DNA of 64,000 bases, taken from Flavihumibacter sp. UBA7668 (GTDB lineage: Bacteria > Bacteroidota > Bacteroidia > Chitinophagales > Chitinophagaceae). The translations under genes and the position numbers were made by a program. How positions within the stretch are numbered: position 1 is the stretch's first letter; each line of letters begins with the position of its first letter. Below the pieces are notes generated by a model. That model saw only the letters and a list, made by a program, of their open reading frames with translations. It searched no databases and had not been told where the DNA came from. Location of the stretch: positions 342,962 to 406,961 of the forward strand of contig NZ_DLHM01000004.1 of the NCBI RefSeq assembly GCF_002483205.1. The letters run 5' to 3'. Shown here one piece after another: positions 52,127 through 61,383 of this stretch.

Positions 52127-54475
52127 ATGAGACAGACTGCACTGGTATTTTTATTGATTTTTAGTAGTATAGGAATATTTGCTCAAACCGGAACCGGAAC
52201 AATAAAAGGAAAAATCACCACATCCGACAAGAAAGCGGCCGAAGGTGTTACTGTTGTATTGGAACCCATTCACCGTACGGTATCTGCCGATAACGGCGGA
52301 AATTTCAGTTTCGCCAACCTTCCTGAAGGGGAGTATACCATATTGGTAAGTCTGGTAAGTTATGAAGATGTATCCCGCACTGTTCAGTTGGATGCTGGCC
52401 AGACCAGTGTGGTTGATTTTCAATTAAACCTTTCCAACAGAGAACTAAGTGAAGTAGTGGTGATTGGCAATAAAAATAGTTTCAAAACCAACCGGGTTTC
52501 CAATTCCCTTCGATTAGGCAGCAGCCTGCTTGAAACGCCACAGAATATTCAGGTGGTTACTTCCAAACTGATTAATGACCAGCAGATTTTTGATATGCTG
52601 GAAGGTGTTACCCGCAACGTTAGTGGAGCCTCCAGAGTAGAGCACTGGGATAATTATGCTCGGATAACCATGCGCGGTAGTAATGTTGGTGCATTCAGAA
52701 ATGGCATGAATGTATCCACCACCTGGGGACCATTAACGGAAGATATCAGCATGGTGGAACGTATCGAGTTTGTTAAAGGTCCGGCTGGTTTTATGTTATC
52801 CAATGGAGATCCTGCCGGCTTTTATAATGTGGTAACTAAAAAACCAAGTGGCCGCAATAAAGGGGAAGTAACCATGAGTTTGGGAAGCTTTGATTTGTAT
52901 CGTGCAACGGCAGATCTGGATGGAAAATTGACGGAAAATGGAAAGTTGTTGTATCGCATCAATGTAATGGGACAAATGAAAGGATCGCATCGTCAGTTTG
53001 ATTTTAATAATCGGTATTCTATTGTACCGGTATTAAAATACCTGATTGATGACCGCACCTCTGTTACATTGGAATACACGCATCAATATTCAGAAGTAAA
53101 CCTGATTGGCTCCAACTACCTGTTCTCTAAAAGAGGGTATGCTGATCAGCCAAGAACGATGACGCTGGCGGAATCAAGAATGCCGGCAACCAAAATGCTC
53201 GACAGAAGCATCTTAGCAATTTTTGATCATAAACTGAATGATAATTGGAAACTGACTGCTCAGGCTGCTTATTTTAATTATAATCAGGAAGGGGCTTCCT
53301 TATGGGCAGCCGGATTTGATCCGGACAATGATAGTTTATTGCAGCGTTCCATGAGTAGCTGGGATGTATTAGGTACCAGCAAAATGGGACAGTTATTTTT
53401 AAATGGACAGGAGCGGACAGGGTCAGTAAGTCACAAATTTTTACTGGGCCTGGATATGAGTAATAAAGAATACTTCCACGACTGGAATCAGTATACGATG
53501 TTGGGTTTACCAACATTTAATGTGTACAAACCGGTATATGGACAAGGGGCTATTCTTGAAGTGGATCGCAGTAAAAGTATTCGGGAAAGAGGCGTTCGTT
53601 ATTATAACGGATATACCGGTTACTATTTGCAGGATGAGCTTGGATTTATGGAGGATAAATTGCGATTAACGCTGGCCGGTAGAATTACTGAACTGCGGAC
53701 TGGAGATGTTTATTCAGGTGATTTCAAACGCAGCAAGTTTACACCGAGAGTTGGTTTGAGTTATTCTATTGATGCCAATACTGCAGCTTATGCATTACTT
53801 GATCAATCATTCATGGAGAATTATGGTGTGGATGAGGCAGGGCGTGTCTTTGATCCTGTAACCGGAACCAATATGGAATTGGGTATTAAAAGAGACTGGC
53901 TGAATGGAAAATGGAACTCTGCAGTAACGGTTTATCAGATTAAACGGGATAATGTATTGGCAGCTGATCCTAATAAACCCAATCCCGCCGGTGGATTTTT
54001 TAATACAGAAACCAAACAGGAGACCAAAGGTGTAGAAGTTGATATAAAGGGACAGCTTGTAAAAGGGCTGGATGTTATTATCAACTATGCGTTTACAGAA
54101 GCAAAAGTTACCGATCACCCTGAAAAAGCAGCAATTGGTACGCAGGTAGCTGGTTCTTCTCGTCATATTCAGAACTCCTGGTTGAATTATCGCCTGGATC
54201 GTGGAAGGTTAGCAGGTTTTGGAATTTCTGTTGGTTATCAATATCAGGCAAAAAGATCACCCTGGTTTGTTTTTGATGGAACAGAAAACAGTCTTCCGGA
54301 TTATTTCAGAATGGATGGCAGTATTTCTTACCAGCGTAAAAATATCGGGTTGAATCTGGTGGTAAATAATATTCTGAACAAATACCTGTATTCAGGTGCT
54401 CCCTATGCCGATTATTTTTACTGGCAGGCAGAGCCCGGAACAAATGTTCGGTTCACGGTTGGATATAAGTTTTGA
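52127..54475 (+). CDS. TonB-dependent siderophore-type receptor
   Basis: A 782-residue outer-membrane receptor. The signal peptide is residues 1-20. A carboxypeptidase-regulatory-like beta sandwich (about 24-110) is followed by the TonB box-like SEVVVIGNKN and the plug (about 130-240: TPQNIQVVTSKLI, ARITMRGSNV, VERIEFVKGPAGFMLSNGDPAGFYNVVTKKP). The barrel (about 250-782) ends in FTVGYKF with C-terminal Phe for barrel assembly. The plug pattern is that of FecA/FhuA-like siderophore receptors rather than SusC. It is 20 bases before a PepSY membrane protein, a standard iron-uptake pairing. Confidence 0.92.
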   Translation: MRQTALVFLLIFSSIGIFAQTGTGTIKGKITTSDKKAAEGVTVVLEPIHRTVSADNGGNFSFANLPEGEYTILVSLVSYEDVSRTVQLDAGQTSVVDFQLNLSNRELSEVVVIGNKNSFKTNRVSNSLRLGSSLLETPQNIQVVTSKLINDQQIFDMLEGVTRNVSGASRVEHWDNYARITMRGSNVGAFRNGMNVSTTWGPLTEDISMVERIEFVKGPAGFMLSNGDPAGFYNVVTKKPSGRNKGEVTMSLGSFDLYRATADLDGKLTENGKLLYRINVMGQMKGSHRQFDFNNRYSIVPVLKYLIDDRTSVTLEYTHQYSEVNLIGSNYLFSKRGYADQPRTMTLAESRMPATKMLDRSILAIFDHKLNDNWKLTAQAAYFNYNQEGASLWAAGFDPDNDSLLQRSMSSWDVLGTSKMGQLFLNGQERTGSVSHKFLLGLDMSNKEYFHDWNQYTMLGLPTFNVYKPVYGQGAILEVDRSKSIRERGVRYYNGYTGYYLQDELGFMEDKLRLTLAGRITELRTGDVYSGDFKRSKFTPRVGLSYSIDANTAAYALLDQSFMENYGVDEAGRVFDPVTGTNMELGIKRDWLNGKWNSAVTVYQIKRDNVLAADPNKPNPAGGFFNTETKQETKGVEVDIKGQLVKGLDVIINYAFTEAKVTDHPEKAAIGTQVAGSSRHIQNSWLNYRLDRGRLAGFGISVGYQYQAKRSPWFVFDGTENSLPDYFRMDGSISYQRKNIGLNLVVNNILNKYLYSGAPYADYFYWQAEPGTNVRFTVGYKF

Positions 54476-54495
54476 TCTAATTCATATGTTGTTTC

Positions 54496-55647
54496 ATGAA
54501 GTTTAAAAAACTGATAGGAGTTGCACATCTTTGGCTCGGACTCGCATCCGGCATACTGGTGGTTTTTCTGGGAATTACCGGATGTTTGCTGGCTTTCGAA
54601 AAAGAAATCCGCAACCTGACCGAACCGTATCAATTTGTAACTAAACAGGATAAACCCTACTTGCCGCCATCCCAATTAAAAGCGATTGCGGCAAAACACC
54701 TGGATGGCAGACCGGTTCGCGGATTGGAATATGCCGGTCCGGATAAAGCAGCATTTGCGGCTTATTATGATACGGTTGCTTACACGATTGTGGCAATGAA
54801 TCCGTATACCGGTGAGGTGTTGAAGGTGAAGGATATGACGAAAGATTTTTTTCGGATTGTTCTGAATGGACATTTTTATTTGTGGCTACCTCCAACTATT
54901 GGCCGTCCAATTGTAGCATCTGCAACACTGGTTTTTTTGGTGATGCTGATAAGTGGCATCGTGCTTTGGTGGCCTAAAAATAAAGCAGCCATGAAACAAC
55001 GTTTTTCCATCAAGTGGAATGCGAAATGGAGAAGGGTAAATTATGATCTGCACAATGTATTGGGATTTTATATGAGCTGGATCGGCATCTTTCTGGCATT
55101 AACCGGACTGGTATGGGGATTTGATTGGTTTGCTGATGCTACTTATTATGCTACCTCGGGAGGCAAGCAAAGACCACCCCATGAACATCCGGTATCAAAA
55201 CCCAATACGGAGGGAAAAAATACAGACCTGATTGCGGATTATCTCTGGGCCGGGCATCTCCTAAATATGAAGGAGACCGAAAGTATTACTGTTTTTTATC
55301 CCGACCTCGATACGGATCCGCTTGAGATGGGAGTGAATCATCGTCCGGGTACCTATTATAAAGTCGATTACTACCATTACGACCGTTTTAGTGGGGAAGA
55401 ACTTCCGGCTACCGGCTCTTATGCAGGAAGTTTTAACGAAGCATCCCTGGCAGATAAACTGGTTCGAATGAATTATGATATCCATGTAGGTGCGGTATTG
55501 GGATTACCTGGTAAATTCCTTGCTTTTTTTGGTAGTCTGATTGCCGCTTCTCTTCCTGTAACCGGCTTTTTGTTATGGAGAGGGCGACGTAAAAAGAAAA
55601 CGGCACCTCAACGGGTAGCTCAGGATGTTATTTTTCAACCAGCATAG
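54496..55647 (+). CDS. PepSY-domain membrane protein (iron-uptake associated)
   Basis: A 383-residue inner-membrane protein of the PepSY_TM family. The first helix (about 10-33: HLWLGLASGILVVFLGITG), second helix (about 139-158), third (about 192-215) and last (about 340-362) frame periplasmic PepSY regions. Family members sit beside siderophore receptors and may reduce ferric siderophores at the inner membrane. Cotranscription with the receptor supports this role, which is otherwise an inference. Confidence 0.87.
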   Translation: MKFKKLIGVAHLWLGLASGILVVFLGITGCLLAFEKEIRNLTEPYQFVTKQDKPYLPPSQLKAIAAKHLDGRPVRGLEYAGPDKAAFAAYYDTVAYTIVAMNPYTGEVLKVKDMTKDFFRIVLNGHFYLWLPPTIGRPIVASATLVFLVMLISGIVLWWPKNKAAMKQRFSIKWNAKWRRVNYDLHNVLGFYMSWIGIFLALTGLVWGFDWFADATYYATSGGKQRPPHEHPVSKPNTEGKNTDLIADYLWAGHLLNMKETESITVFYPDLDTDPLEMGVNHRPGTYYKVDYYHYDRFSGEELPATGSYAGSFNEASLADKLVRMNYDIHVGAVLGLPGKFLAFFGSLIAASLPVTGFLLWRGRRKKKTAPQRVAQDVIFQPA

Positions 55648-55704
55648 ACTGCTGACATAGGGTTGTCACTGACCATACTAATTTCGCGTCAAATTAACCC
55701 AACT

Positions 55705-56166
55705 ATGAATCAGGTCAGTCAGGCATCCATGTATTTAATCGGAATTACAGTAAGAACATCCAACGAAGCAGGGAAATCCGGAACAGATATACCGGAATTA
55801 TGGAATCGATTCATAAGCCAGGGTTTGCTGAAACAAATCCCCGGCAGAATCAATGATACTATTTATTGTGTCTATACCGAGTATGAATCGGATTTCACAA
55901 AACCCTATACTACACTATTAGGATGCCAGGTTGCATCTCTGGAAAACATACCGGAAGGCATGAAGGGTATTGAAATTCCGGAGGGCATTTACGAACAGGT
56001 TACAGTGAAAGGGAATTTGCTGGAGGGGATTGTATATGATGCCTGGACAGAAATCTGGGACCGCCCATTGCAACGAACCTATCGGGCCGATTTTGAAGTA
56101 TATGATGAGAAAGCAGCAGATATGTCCAATGCCGAAGTAAACATCTTTGTTGGGGTTCAGAATTGA
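55705..56166 (+). CDS. GyrI-like / effector-binding-domain protein
   Basis: A 153-residue stand-alone effector-binding domain of the GyrI/Cass2 type (as at the C-terminus of AraC-family Rob). ATG at 55705 gives MNQVSQASMYLIG. The typical strands IYCVYTEYESDF and YTTLLGCQVAS, the segment IPEGIYEQVTV, and a Trp-rich ILYDAWTEIWD-like helix are visible. There is no DNA-binding domain. Such proteins bind cationic or hydrophobic compounds. It follows the PepSY gene by 57 bases and overlaps the convergent phosphodiesterase-like gene by 10 bases. Confidence 0.78.
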   Translation: MNQVSQASMYLIGITVRTSNEAGKSGTDIPELWNRFISQGLLKQIPGRINDTIYCVYTEYESDFTKPYTTLLGCQVASLENIPEGMKGIEIPEGIYEQVTVKGNLLEGIVYDAWTEIWDRPLQRTYRADFEVYDEKAADMSNAEVNIFVGVQN

Positions 56167-56918
56167 ATGCCTGAAATAACGGGCAAATGATCTGAAAACG
56201 GCACGGAAGGGACATGGGTATGTCCTGTTTTTGCTTTCATTTGCCGGTTGATAAAAATATAATCAATAGTTTTTACAGGAGCTTCTGTCGGGAAACTGGG
56301 TTGGTTCAATCCGGATACCGGCAGCAGCTTCTTTTGTAGTAACAGTATTTCTTCCTGATCCGGAGTTGCGTTCAGATCGCCAACAAAAATAGCAGGCAGG
56401 TTTTTCTTTTTAAGATAAGCCAGCACTTCTTTGGCCTGCTGTAGTCGGGTAGGGGCATCCAGCGAAAAATGCGCATTGGCAAAAATTACCCGGCCTTTTC
56501 CAGGAACCTGCACAACAGCGGCAATTAAGGCAAGTGATTGCCTCAGACTGTCTTTCTTCAAAATGCTGAGCCTGATATTTTCAACGCTTTCTATTGGGTA
56601 GCGTGATAATATTCCCTGTCCGTATGCACCTCCCTGAAAGGCAAAATGCCGCACAAAGGCATACTGCATGCCGGTAAGCTGGGCAAGCCGCTTCATCTGA
56701 TCAGTTTTGCCAGATCGGTCGCATACACTGTCAACTTCCTGCAGGCCAATGATTTCAGCACCGGAATCTTTGATGAATAAACCCATGGAATCAAGGGTAA
56801 TCTGTTCCTGTTTATTGGCACCATGATGAATATTGTAGGTCATTATGGTGAATGCTTGCTGTGTCGGATGAATTGAACCAGCATGCTGAAATAACAGTAG
56901 AAGATACAGCAGAAGCAT
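56157..56918 (-). CDS. Exported endonuclease/exonuclease/phosphatase-family protein
   Basis: A 253-residue protein with a short signal peptide (about 1-20). The EEP fold motifs are complete: MTYNIHHG (about 26-33), GLQEVD with metal-binding Glu (about 58-63), YGQGILSRYP, FANAHFSLDA, GDLNATPD (about 180-187), DYIFIN and SDHLPV (about 242-247). Family members cleave nucleic acids, phospholipids or sugar phosphates; substrate unknown. It follows the small acidic protein gene by 6 bases. Confidence 0.85.
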   Translation of the reverse strand: MLLLYLLLLFQHAGSIHPTQQAFTIMTYNIHHGANKQEQITLDSMGLFIKDSGAEIIGLQEVDSVCDRSGKTDQMKRLAQLTGMQYAFVRHFAFQGGAYGQGILSRYPIESVENIRLSILKKDSLRQSLALIAAVVQVPGKGRVIFANAHFSLDAPTRLQQAKEVLAYLKKKNLPAIFVGDLNATPDQEEILLLQKKLLPVSGLNQPSFPTEAPVKTIDYIFINRQMKAKTGHTHVPSVPFSDHLPVISGIQF

Positions 56919-56924
56919 AATTTC

Positions 56925-57200
56925 TTAGTGTTCCATTTTTTTTACTTCTTCCCAAACAAAATCTTCAATTTCATCGAAGAGAAAGCGTTCATGTTTTCCC
57001 TTGGTTTGTTCTTCGAACTGATTGGTCAGTTTCAGCGCCAGCTGGTATAGATCTTCGGTAGCGGATTGATCTACTGATTCATTAAAGCTTTTTGGCTTTT
57101 TACCTTCTTCCAGGCTTCTGATATAACACAAAACTTCCACCACTTCAAAATGTGTTTTTTGCCAGGATTCAAATCCATTTGGAAAATCGGGAGTTGACAT
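56925..57200 (-). CDS. Small acidic hypothetical protein
   Basis: A 91-residue helical, acidic protein starting MSTPDFPNGFESWQKT. Predicted helices carry HFEVVEVLCYI, ATEDLYQLALKLTNQFEEQ and FLFDEIEDFVWEEV. I do not recognise a named family, although the pattern looks conserved. It has no signal peptide. It is the first gene of a pair with the exported phosphodiesterase-like protein, 6 bases upstream of it. Confidence 0.65.
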   Translation of the reverse strand: MSTPDFPNGFESWQKTHFEVVEVLCYIRSLEEGKKPKSFNESVDQSATEDLYQLALKLTNQFEEQTKGKHERFLFDEIEDFVWEEVKKMEH

Positions 57201-57276
57201 ATTTAGTTTTTTATATGGTATAGCTGTAAACTAAATATAAGGCATTTATTGGAATAGGTTTGTCAGACAGGTGTTA

Positions 57277-59457
57277 TTAATAGGTATACCCTCTTCCGTT
57301 GCATCGATCACATTGATCGGAGATGGTTTTAAAAGTATTGTGTTCTGTATAAGTAGTGATCTTTTTGTCACCGCTGATGGTGCTGCCTGTTTTATAGGTT
57401 ACGTCTTTAGTTACAAAGGAACCTGATTTTACCTGTTTATTAACTGTTTTATGACCATTGCAGCTGCCACAGGTTTTTCTGAAAGCCAGGTCGCTTTCTC
57501 CTGCCAATACAACATATCCTTTATAGGCTGCCGGGGCATTTCTTGCTTTTGCACTATAATAAATCCCGTCATTGGTGTAGAATCCGGTTAAAGAGGTGGA
57601 AGTGATTACTTTTTTAATACCGGCTGCATTGGGTACTCCTATAACGGTACCAACAATCAGACCTGTCATGTCTCCCTGATCTTTTTTTGCATTTCTGTTT
57701 GCTAGAGCCAGCATTTTTTCTGTTGCATCAGGATGATTTGTTAACTGGTTAAGATAATGTGTTGCATTCATCGAATAGGCTTGTTTGTTTTTTTCGGTTA
57801 TGCTTCCACCTTTTAATCCCAGATAGTAGTAATATAAAAACTCAATACTTTTAAGATGTTGTGCTGATGCGTTTTCTGTCAATTTTTTAATCGCATCGGT
57901 TTCCTCATTGGCATTGAATTGTTTTAGGGCAAGTACGTATACGGCATCTTTATTTCCAGCCGCACTTGCATACGTATAGAATTCCAACGCTTTGGCATAT
58001 CGGTCTTTTAATCCTATGGCAATACTATCGTAATAATAACCTTTGAAATAGTCCATTGCACCTGCATTACTTAGTCTTGCAAACAAAGAAGCACAAATTG
58101 AATCATGTCGGAAAGCAACAACTGTTTTAAGTGCCAGCTCCGGTCTCATGCTGTTGATATAAACAGCTGACAGAAGTTTGGCTGCATGCGAACTTTTCTT
58201 TGTTATTGTTTTTTCCAGCCAGCTGATTGCAAGAGCGCTGTCCTTATGGCGACCGGTACCTGACAGGTAAGCAATGGCAATTTTCAGCATTGCTGCCGTA
58301 TCTCCTTTTTTTGCCAGCACTTCCATTGAATCGAGGTCTTTTGAACCGGATTTTACTCTTAATGATGTCAGTTTTTGATGGTAGAAAGGGATAGAAGCAA
58401 TAGATTCAATTCTTTTTTTAGCCGGTTCATATCCTTTTGCTGCCGATTTCAATAATAATTGATCAATTTGTTCCCAGGTATGAGCTGGTCTGGCATTTAA
58501 TGTATCTACTGGCAATAACAGGTCGGCAACTGCATACTCATAGGACCCATCAATGGTTTCAGGCTTACCAGTTGCATCAAACAGATAACGGATTTTATTG
58601 ATTGTTACTATAATTTTCTCCTGTTCGTAAACCGTATTCCAAATTGGAAAAATTTCAGCTGTAAGTTTGTTATAGGATTGATCCAATAAACCGGTTAGTT
58701 GGAATTTTTGCTCCGGATTTGACGTTTCGGAATAAAATAATTCTCTTCCGGCAGTTGGCTTCAGGATACTATAATCTGTTTGCAACATGAGTTTTCCTGT
58801 TTCATCAACTACATTGTATTTACCCGGATATTCATTTCGTTTATAGAGATATTGCCCCGGTTGCACACTTTCCTTAAAATCTTTGTTAACGACATTTATG
58901 GTAAATCTGCCTTTAGTGTCCATCAATCCGCCTACCGGATTATATCTGTCGTAGACGATTGTTTTTCCGTGTTTAAATGGAGACGGTGTATTGAATGCAA
59001 ATTTGGTAAGTGCGGCTCCCTTAAAAGTAAAATAAGCCCAGTAGTTGGATATACCTGCAATACCAATTATACCTTCTCCAAGGTGTTTGGCGTTCTGAAT
59101 AAGAGGAGCACTAAAGTCATTAACAATTTTACCGGACCTGTCAATTATAAATACTTTTTTTATTGTATAGGCAACTGTAAAGCCATCATGAAATGCTGAA
59201 ATTCCGGTATAGTTTCCTCTTAGTTCAAAAATTGTCTTTCCCGCCTTGTCAATTGCTCCAAATTTTCCTGAATTAAATTTTACAGCTGCAAGACCATTAT
59301 CAAATGGAGTGGCATAGGAATAAATTGGCTGAATCAGTATAGTGCCGGATGCATCTCTAAATCCCCATTTATTATTTTCTGAAAAGGGAAGCATCTGCTG
59401 CGCCTGAAGAAAATTTTGCATTACTAACAGCAAAATAATAATTGAAAGGTTTTTCAT
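57277..59457 (-). CDS. WG-repeat protein with Sel1-like repeats and C-terminal zinc knuckles
   Basis: A 726-residue exported protein (signal peptide about 1-20). Residues about 25-320 contain WG/KWG-type repeats (NKWGFRDASGTILIQPIYSYATPF begins the first; later units include GLMDTKGRF and GLLDQSYNKL). A Sel1/TPR-like solenoid follows (about 385-600: IAIAYLSGTGRHKDSALAISWLEK). The end carries two DnaJ-type CxxCxG knuckles, CGSCNGHK (about 680) and CDRCNGRGY (about 717). This mix of repeat solenoids and zinc knuckles suggests a protein-binding scaffold. Its start faces the lipoprotein gene at 59618 across a region with a shared regulatory element. Confidence 0.82.
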   Translation of the reverse strand: MKNLSIIILLLVMQNFLQAQQMLPFSENNKWGFRDASGTILIQPIYSYATPFDNGLAAVKFNSGKFGAIDKAGKTIFELRGNYTGISAFHDGFTVAYTIKKVFIIDRSGKIVNDFSAPLIQNAKHLGEGIIGIAGISNYWAYFTFKGAALTKFAFNTPSPFKHGKTIVYDRYNPVGGLMDTKGRFTINVVNKDFKESVQPGQYLYKRNEYPGKYNVVDETGKLMLQTDYSILKPTAGRELFYSETSNPEQKFQLTGLLDQSYNKLTAEIFPIWNTVYEQEKIIVTINKIRYLFDATGKPETIDGSYEYAVADLLLPVDTLNARPAHTWEQIDQLLLKSAAKGYEPAKKRIESIASIPFYHQKLTSLRVKSGSKDLDSMEVLAKKGDTAAMLKIAIAYLSGTGRHKDSALAISWLEKTITKKSSHAAKLLSAVYINSMRPELALKTVVAFRHDSICASLFARLSNAGAMDYFKGYYYDSIAIGLKDRYAKALEFYTYASAAGNKDAVYVLALKQFNANEETDAIKKLTENASAQHLKSIEFLYYYYLGLKGGSITEKNKQAYSMNATHYLNQLTNHPDATEKMLALANRNAKKDQGDMTGLIVGTVIGVPNAAGIKKVITSTSLTGFYTNDGIYYSAKARNAPAAYKGYVVLAGESDLAFRKTCGSCNGHKTVNKQVKSGSFVTKDVTYKTGSTISGDKKITTYTEHNTFKTISDQCDRCNGRGYTY

Positions 59458-59545
59458 CTGAGTTGTTTAATTACTGTGTAGTTAAAACGGAAGACAATTT
59501 GATTTAGTGCAGCAAATTCGAGTATTTATGGATTTTGAGCATAGG

Positions 59546-59595
59546 AATACGAACTATTGCGTATTGTACCTCCGGCCTGTATGCGTGATTTTTAC
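59546..59595 (+). promoter_or_regulatory. Shared promoter/operator, copy 1
   Basis: AATACG (59546-59551) and CGTATT (59560-59565) face each other across 8 bases. GCGTATTG (59559-59566) is followed after exactly 21 bases by ATTTTTAC (59588-59595). The same layout recurs at 63330-63378. It lies 22 bases before the lipoprotein ATG at 59618 and could bind the LuxR regulator encoded between the two copies. Confidence 0.6.
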
Positions 59596-59617
59596 TTTAC
59601 GAATAAAATCCAATAGA

Positions 59618-60730
59618 ATGAAAAGAGCCATTGCCTTTCTGGTGCTTAGCACCTGTTTTATTTTTTCCTGTAGTAAGAATAATGAAAACGATGATGCATC
59701 CGGTACTGCTTCATTTATGCTGGTTGAACGAATTCCGGGTACTCCACGGTTGTATGAAAGGGCTGATTTGGTTATGCACAATAATGAACCTTTTATGTGT
59801 GCAACCAGTGCTGAATTCGGGAATTTTAATAGTGTGTTTTTGTTTCCGTTAAAGGATGGCTGGCGAGCCTATGAACAGCCAAATCAGGAATTTTTGTTAC
59901 TGACCAACTTTAATAAAACTATTTACGGTATCATGGAGTATCGAGAGCCTTTTCAAAACGGCCAGGTGGCAGGCTACCGGTATTCTTATTTCCTGTATAA
60001 ATGGATTAGTGAGGCGTTTGAAAATATTGCACAGTTGAATTTTACGGATCATAACAACCAGGAAAATACACCGCTGCAGAGTTTGAGATGGTGGATCAAT
60101 GAAGGTAAGCTTCACCTGATGGCACAACAAAGTAATGGAACCAGTTTTTTATGGAATCTGACGAACGATCGATTTGATCAGAAAAAAGAGATCGGAAATA
60201 CCGGATTAAATGCCATTGTTCTTTCCTCGGATTCATTCATCAATTTTACCAATTACCGCCAGTTGAATGGCAGTTTCGATCGTACCGATAAAGTGACAGG
60301 TTTTTATTTTGACGGACAATCTTTACAAACTGGAAAGGAACATGTTTTTCAGGAAGCATTGGATGGAAGCTTTAATTCTACTTATTCCTTTTATGCAGCC
60401 ATTGGAAAAAATCTGTTTGGAATAAGGGATGGCGAATTAAGAAATCTTGATACAGATAAGACGATTGTAGAATTGGGTGAGGGGCTTCAATTTCAGGTTT
60501 CGGGTATTCGTGCAGTCAACGGAAAATTGTATATGCTGCTGGGTAAAGGTGATTCTGATTGCAGTGCATTGGGTGTATTTGATGGAATAACATTTAAACA
60601 ATATTCTTACAAGCTTCCAGCCGATCTGGATCCCTGTTCCAGATTGCTTGATGTGGAAGAGCTGAATGGTAAAATGTATTGTTTAGTGCTGAGTAACCGG
60701 CAATTGACAGTAGTACAAAGGGGACTTTAA
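59618..60730 (+). CDS. Hypothetical lipoprotein
   Basis: A 370-residue lipoprotein: the ATG at 59618 gives MKRAIAFLVLSTCFIFSC with lipobox Cys18. A longer open frame to 59507 would run through the promoter element and is rejected. The mature part is beta-rich with repeated blade-like segments (SVFLFPLKDGWRAY, TIYGIMEYREPF, KLHLMAQQSNGTSFLW, NLFGIRDGELRNL, KMYCLVLSNRQLTV). These suggest a beta-propeller, but no named family is evident. Its promoter element is shared with the gene at 63396, and it converges on the response regulator with a TTAA double stop. Confidence 0.72.
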   Translation: MKRAIAFLVLSTCFIFSCSKNNENDDASGTASFMLVERIPGTPRLYERADLVMHNNEPFMCATSAEFGNFNSVFLFPLKDGWRAYEQPNQEFLLLTNFNKTIYGIMEYREPFQNGQVAGYRYSYFLYKWISEAFENIAQLNFTDHNNQENTPLQSLRWWINEGKLHLMAQQSNGTSFLWNLTNDRFDQKKEIGNTGLNAIVLSSDSFINFTNYRQLNGSFDRTDKVTGFYFDGQSLQTGKEHVFQEALDGSFNSTYSFYAAIGKNLFGIRDGELRNLDTDKTIVELGEGLQFQVSGIRAVNGKLYMLLGKGDSDCSALGVFDGITFKQYSYKLPADLDPCSRLLDVEELNGKMYCLVLSNRQLTVVQRGL

Positions 60731-61383
60731 AAGATCCATTTTTTTCGGGTCGCGGCATTGATCGCACTAACCTTATTATTAACCTGTAGTTTTCGGTAAA
60801 TATTCTCAAGGTGTTTACGGACAGTGCCTTCACTTATTTGAAGAGCTGCACCAATCTGTTTATAACCCAAGCCATCTTTAAGAAGCTCCAGCAATTCAAT
60901 TTCTCTTGGTGTAAGGATGCAATCCATTTGCCCGGTTTGGCTGTTTTTTTTGGATGATTCTGCTGCACGTATATATTGTAGTGCTTTCAATGCAATGCTG
61001 GCAGACATGGCAGCCCCGCCATTCATGGTTTGCCGGATTAGCTGCACCAGTTCCGGACCTGTTTCTTCTTTTAACAGATAACCATTTGCTCCGGCCAGAA
61101 TGGATTGGAAAATTTTTTCATCATCATCAAATGTTGTCAGCATGATGATTTTGCAGGATGGATTTTGTTGTTTAAGTTCTTTTGTGGCTAATATGCCGTT
61201 GAGTTCCGGCATTTCAATATCCATCAAAATGAGATCAATGGATTGTCCCGGTATTTTTTCTAATAATTCAGCGCCGTTTTGCGCCTGGATACATATCTCA
61301 AGCTGTTGATCAGATGCCAGTTTGTCAAGGATAGCTGCCATCGTTCTTGCATTGTCCTCTGCTACAGCAATTCTTATTTTCAT
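60727..61383 (-). CDS. LuxR/NarL-family response regulator
   Basis: A 218-residue regulator. The receiver has Asp10 in AEDN, phosphoacceptor Asp55 in LMDIEMPE and Lys near 105 in LLKEE. The LuxR-type helix-turn-helix (about 155-215) reads LTPREIELLELLKDGLGYKQIG and SEGTVRKHLENIYRKL. It overlaps the kinase stop by 4 bases (ATGA), so the pair is translationally coupled. NarL-type proteins bind inverted repeats; two similar inverted repeats lie upstream of the genes at 59618 and 63396 on either side of this pair. Confidence 0.94.
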   Translation of the reverse strand: MKIRIAVAEDNARTMAAILDKLASDQQLEICIQAQNGAELLEKIPGQSIDLILMDIEMPELNGILATKELKQQNPSCKIIMLTTFDDDEKIFQSILAGANGYLLKEETGPELVQLIRQTMNGGAAMSASIALKALQYIRAAESSKKNSQTGQMDCILTPREIELLELLKDGLGYKQIGAALQISEGTVRKHLENIYRKLQVNNKVSAINAATRKKWIF

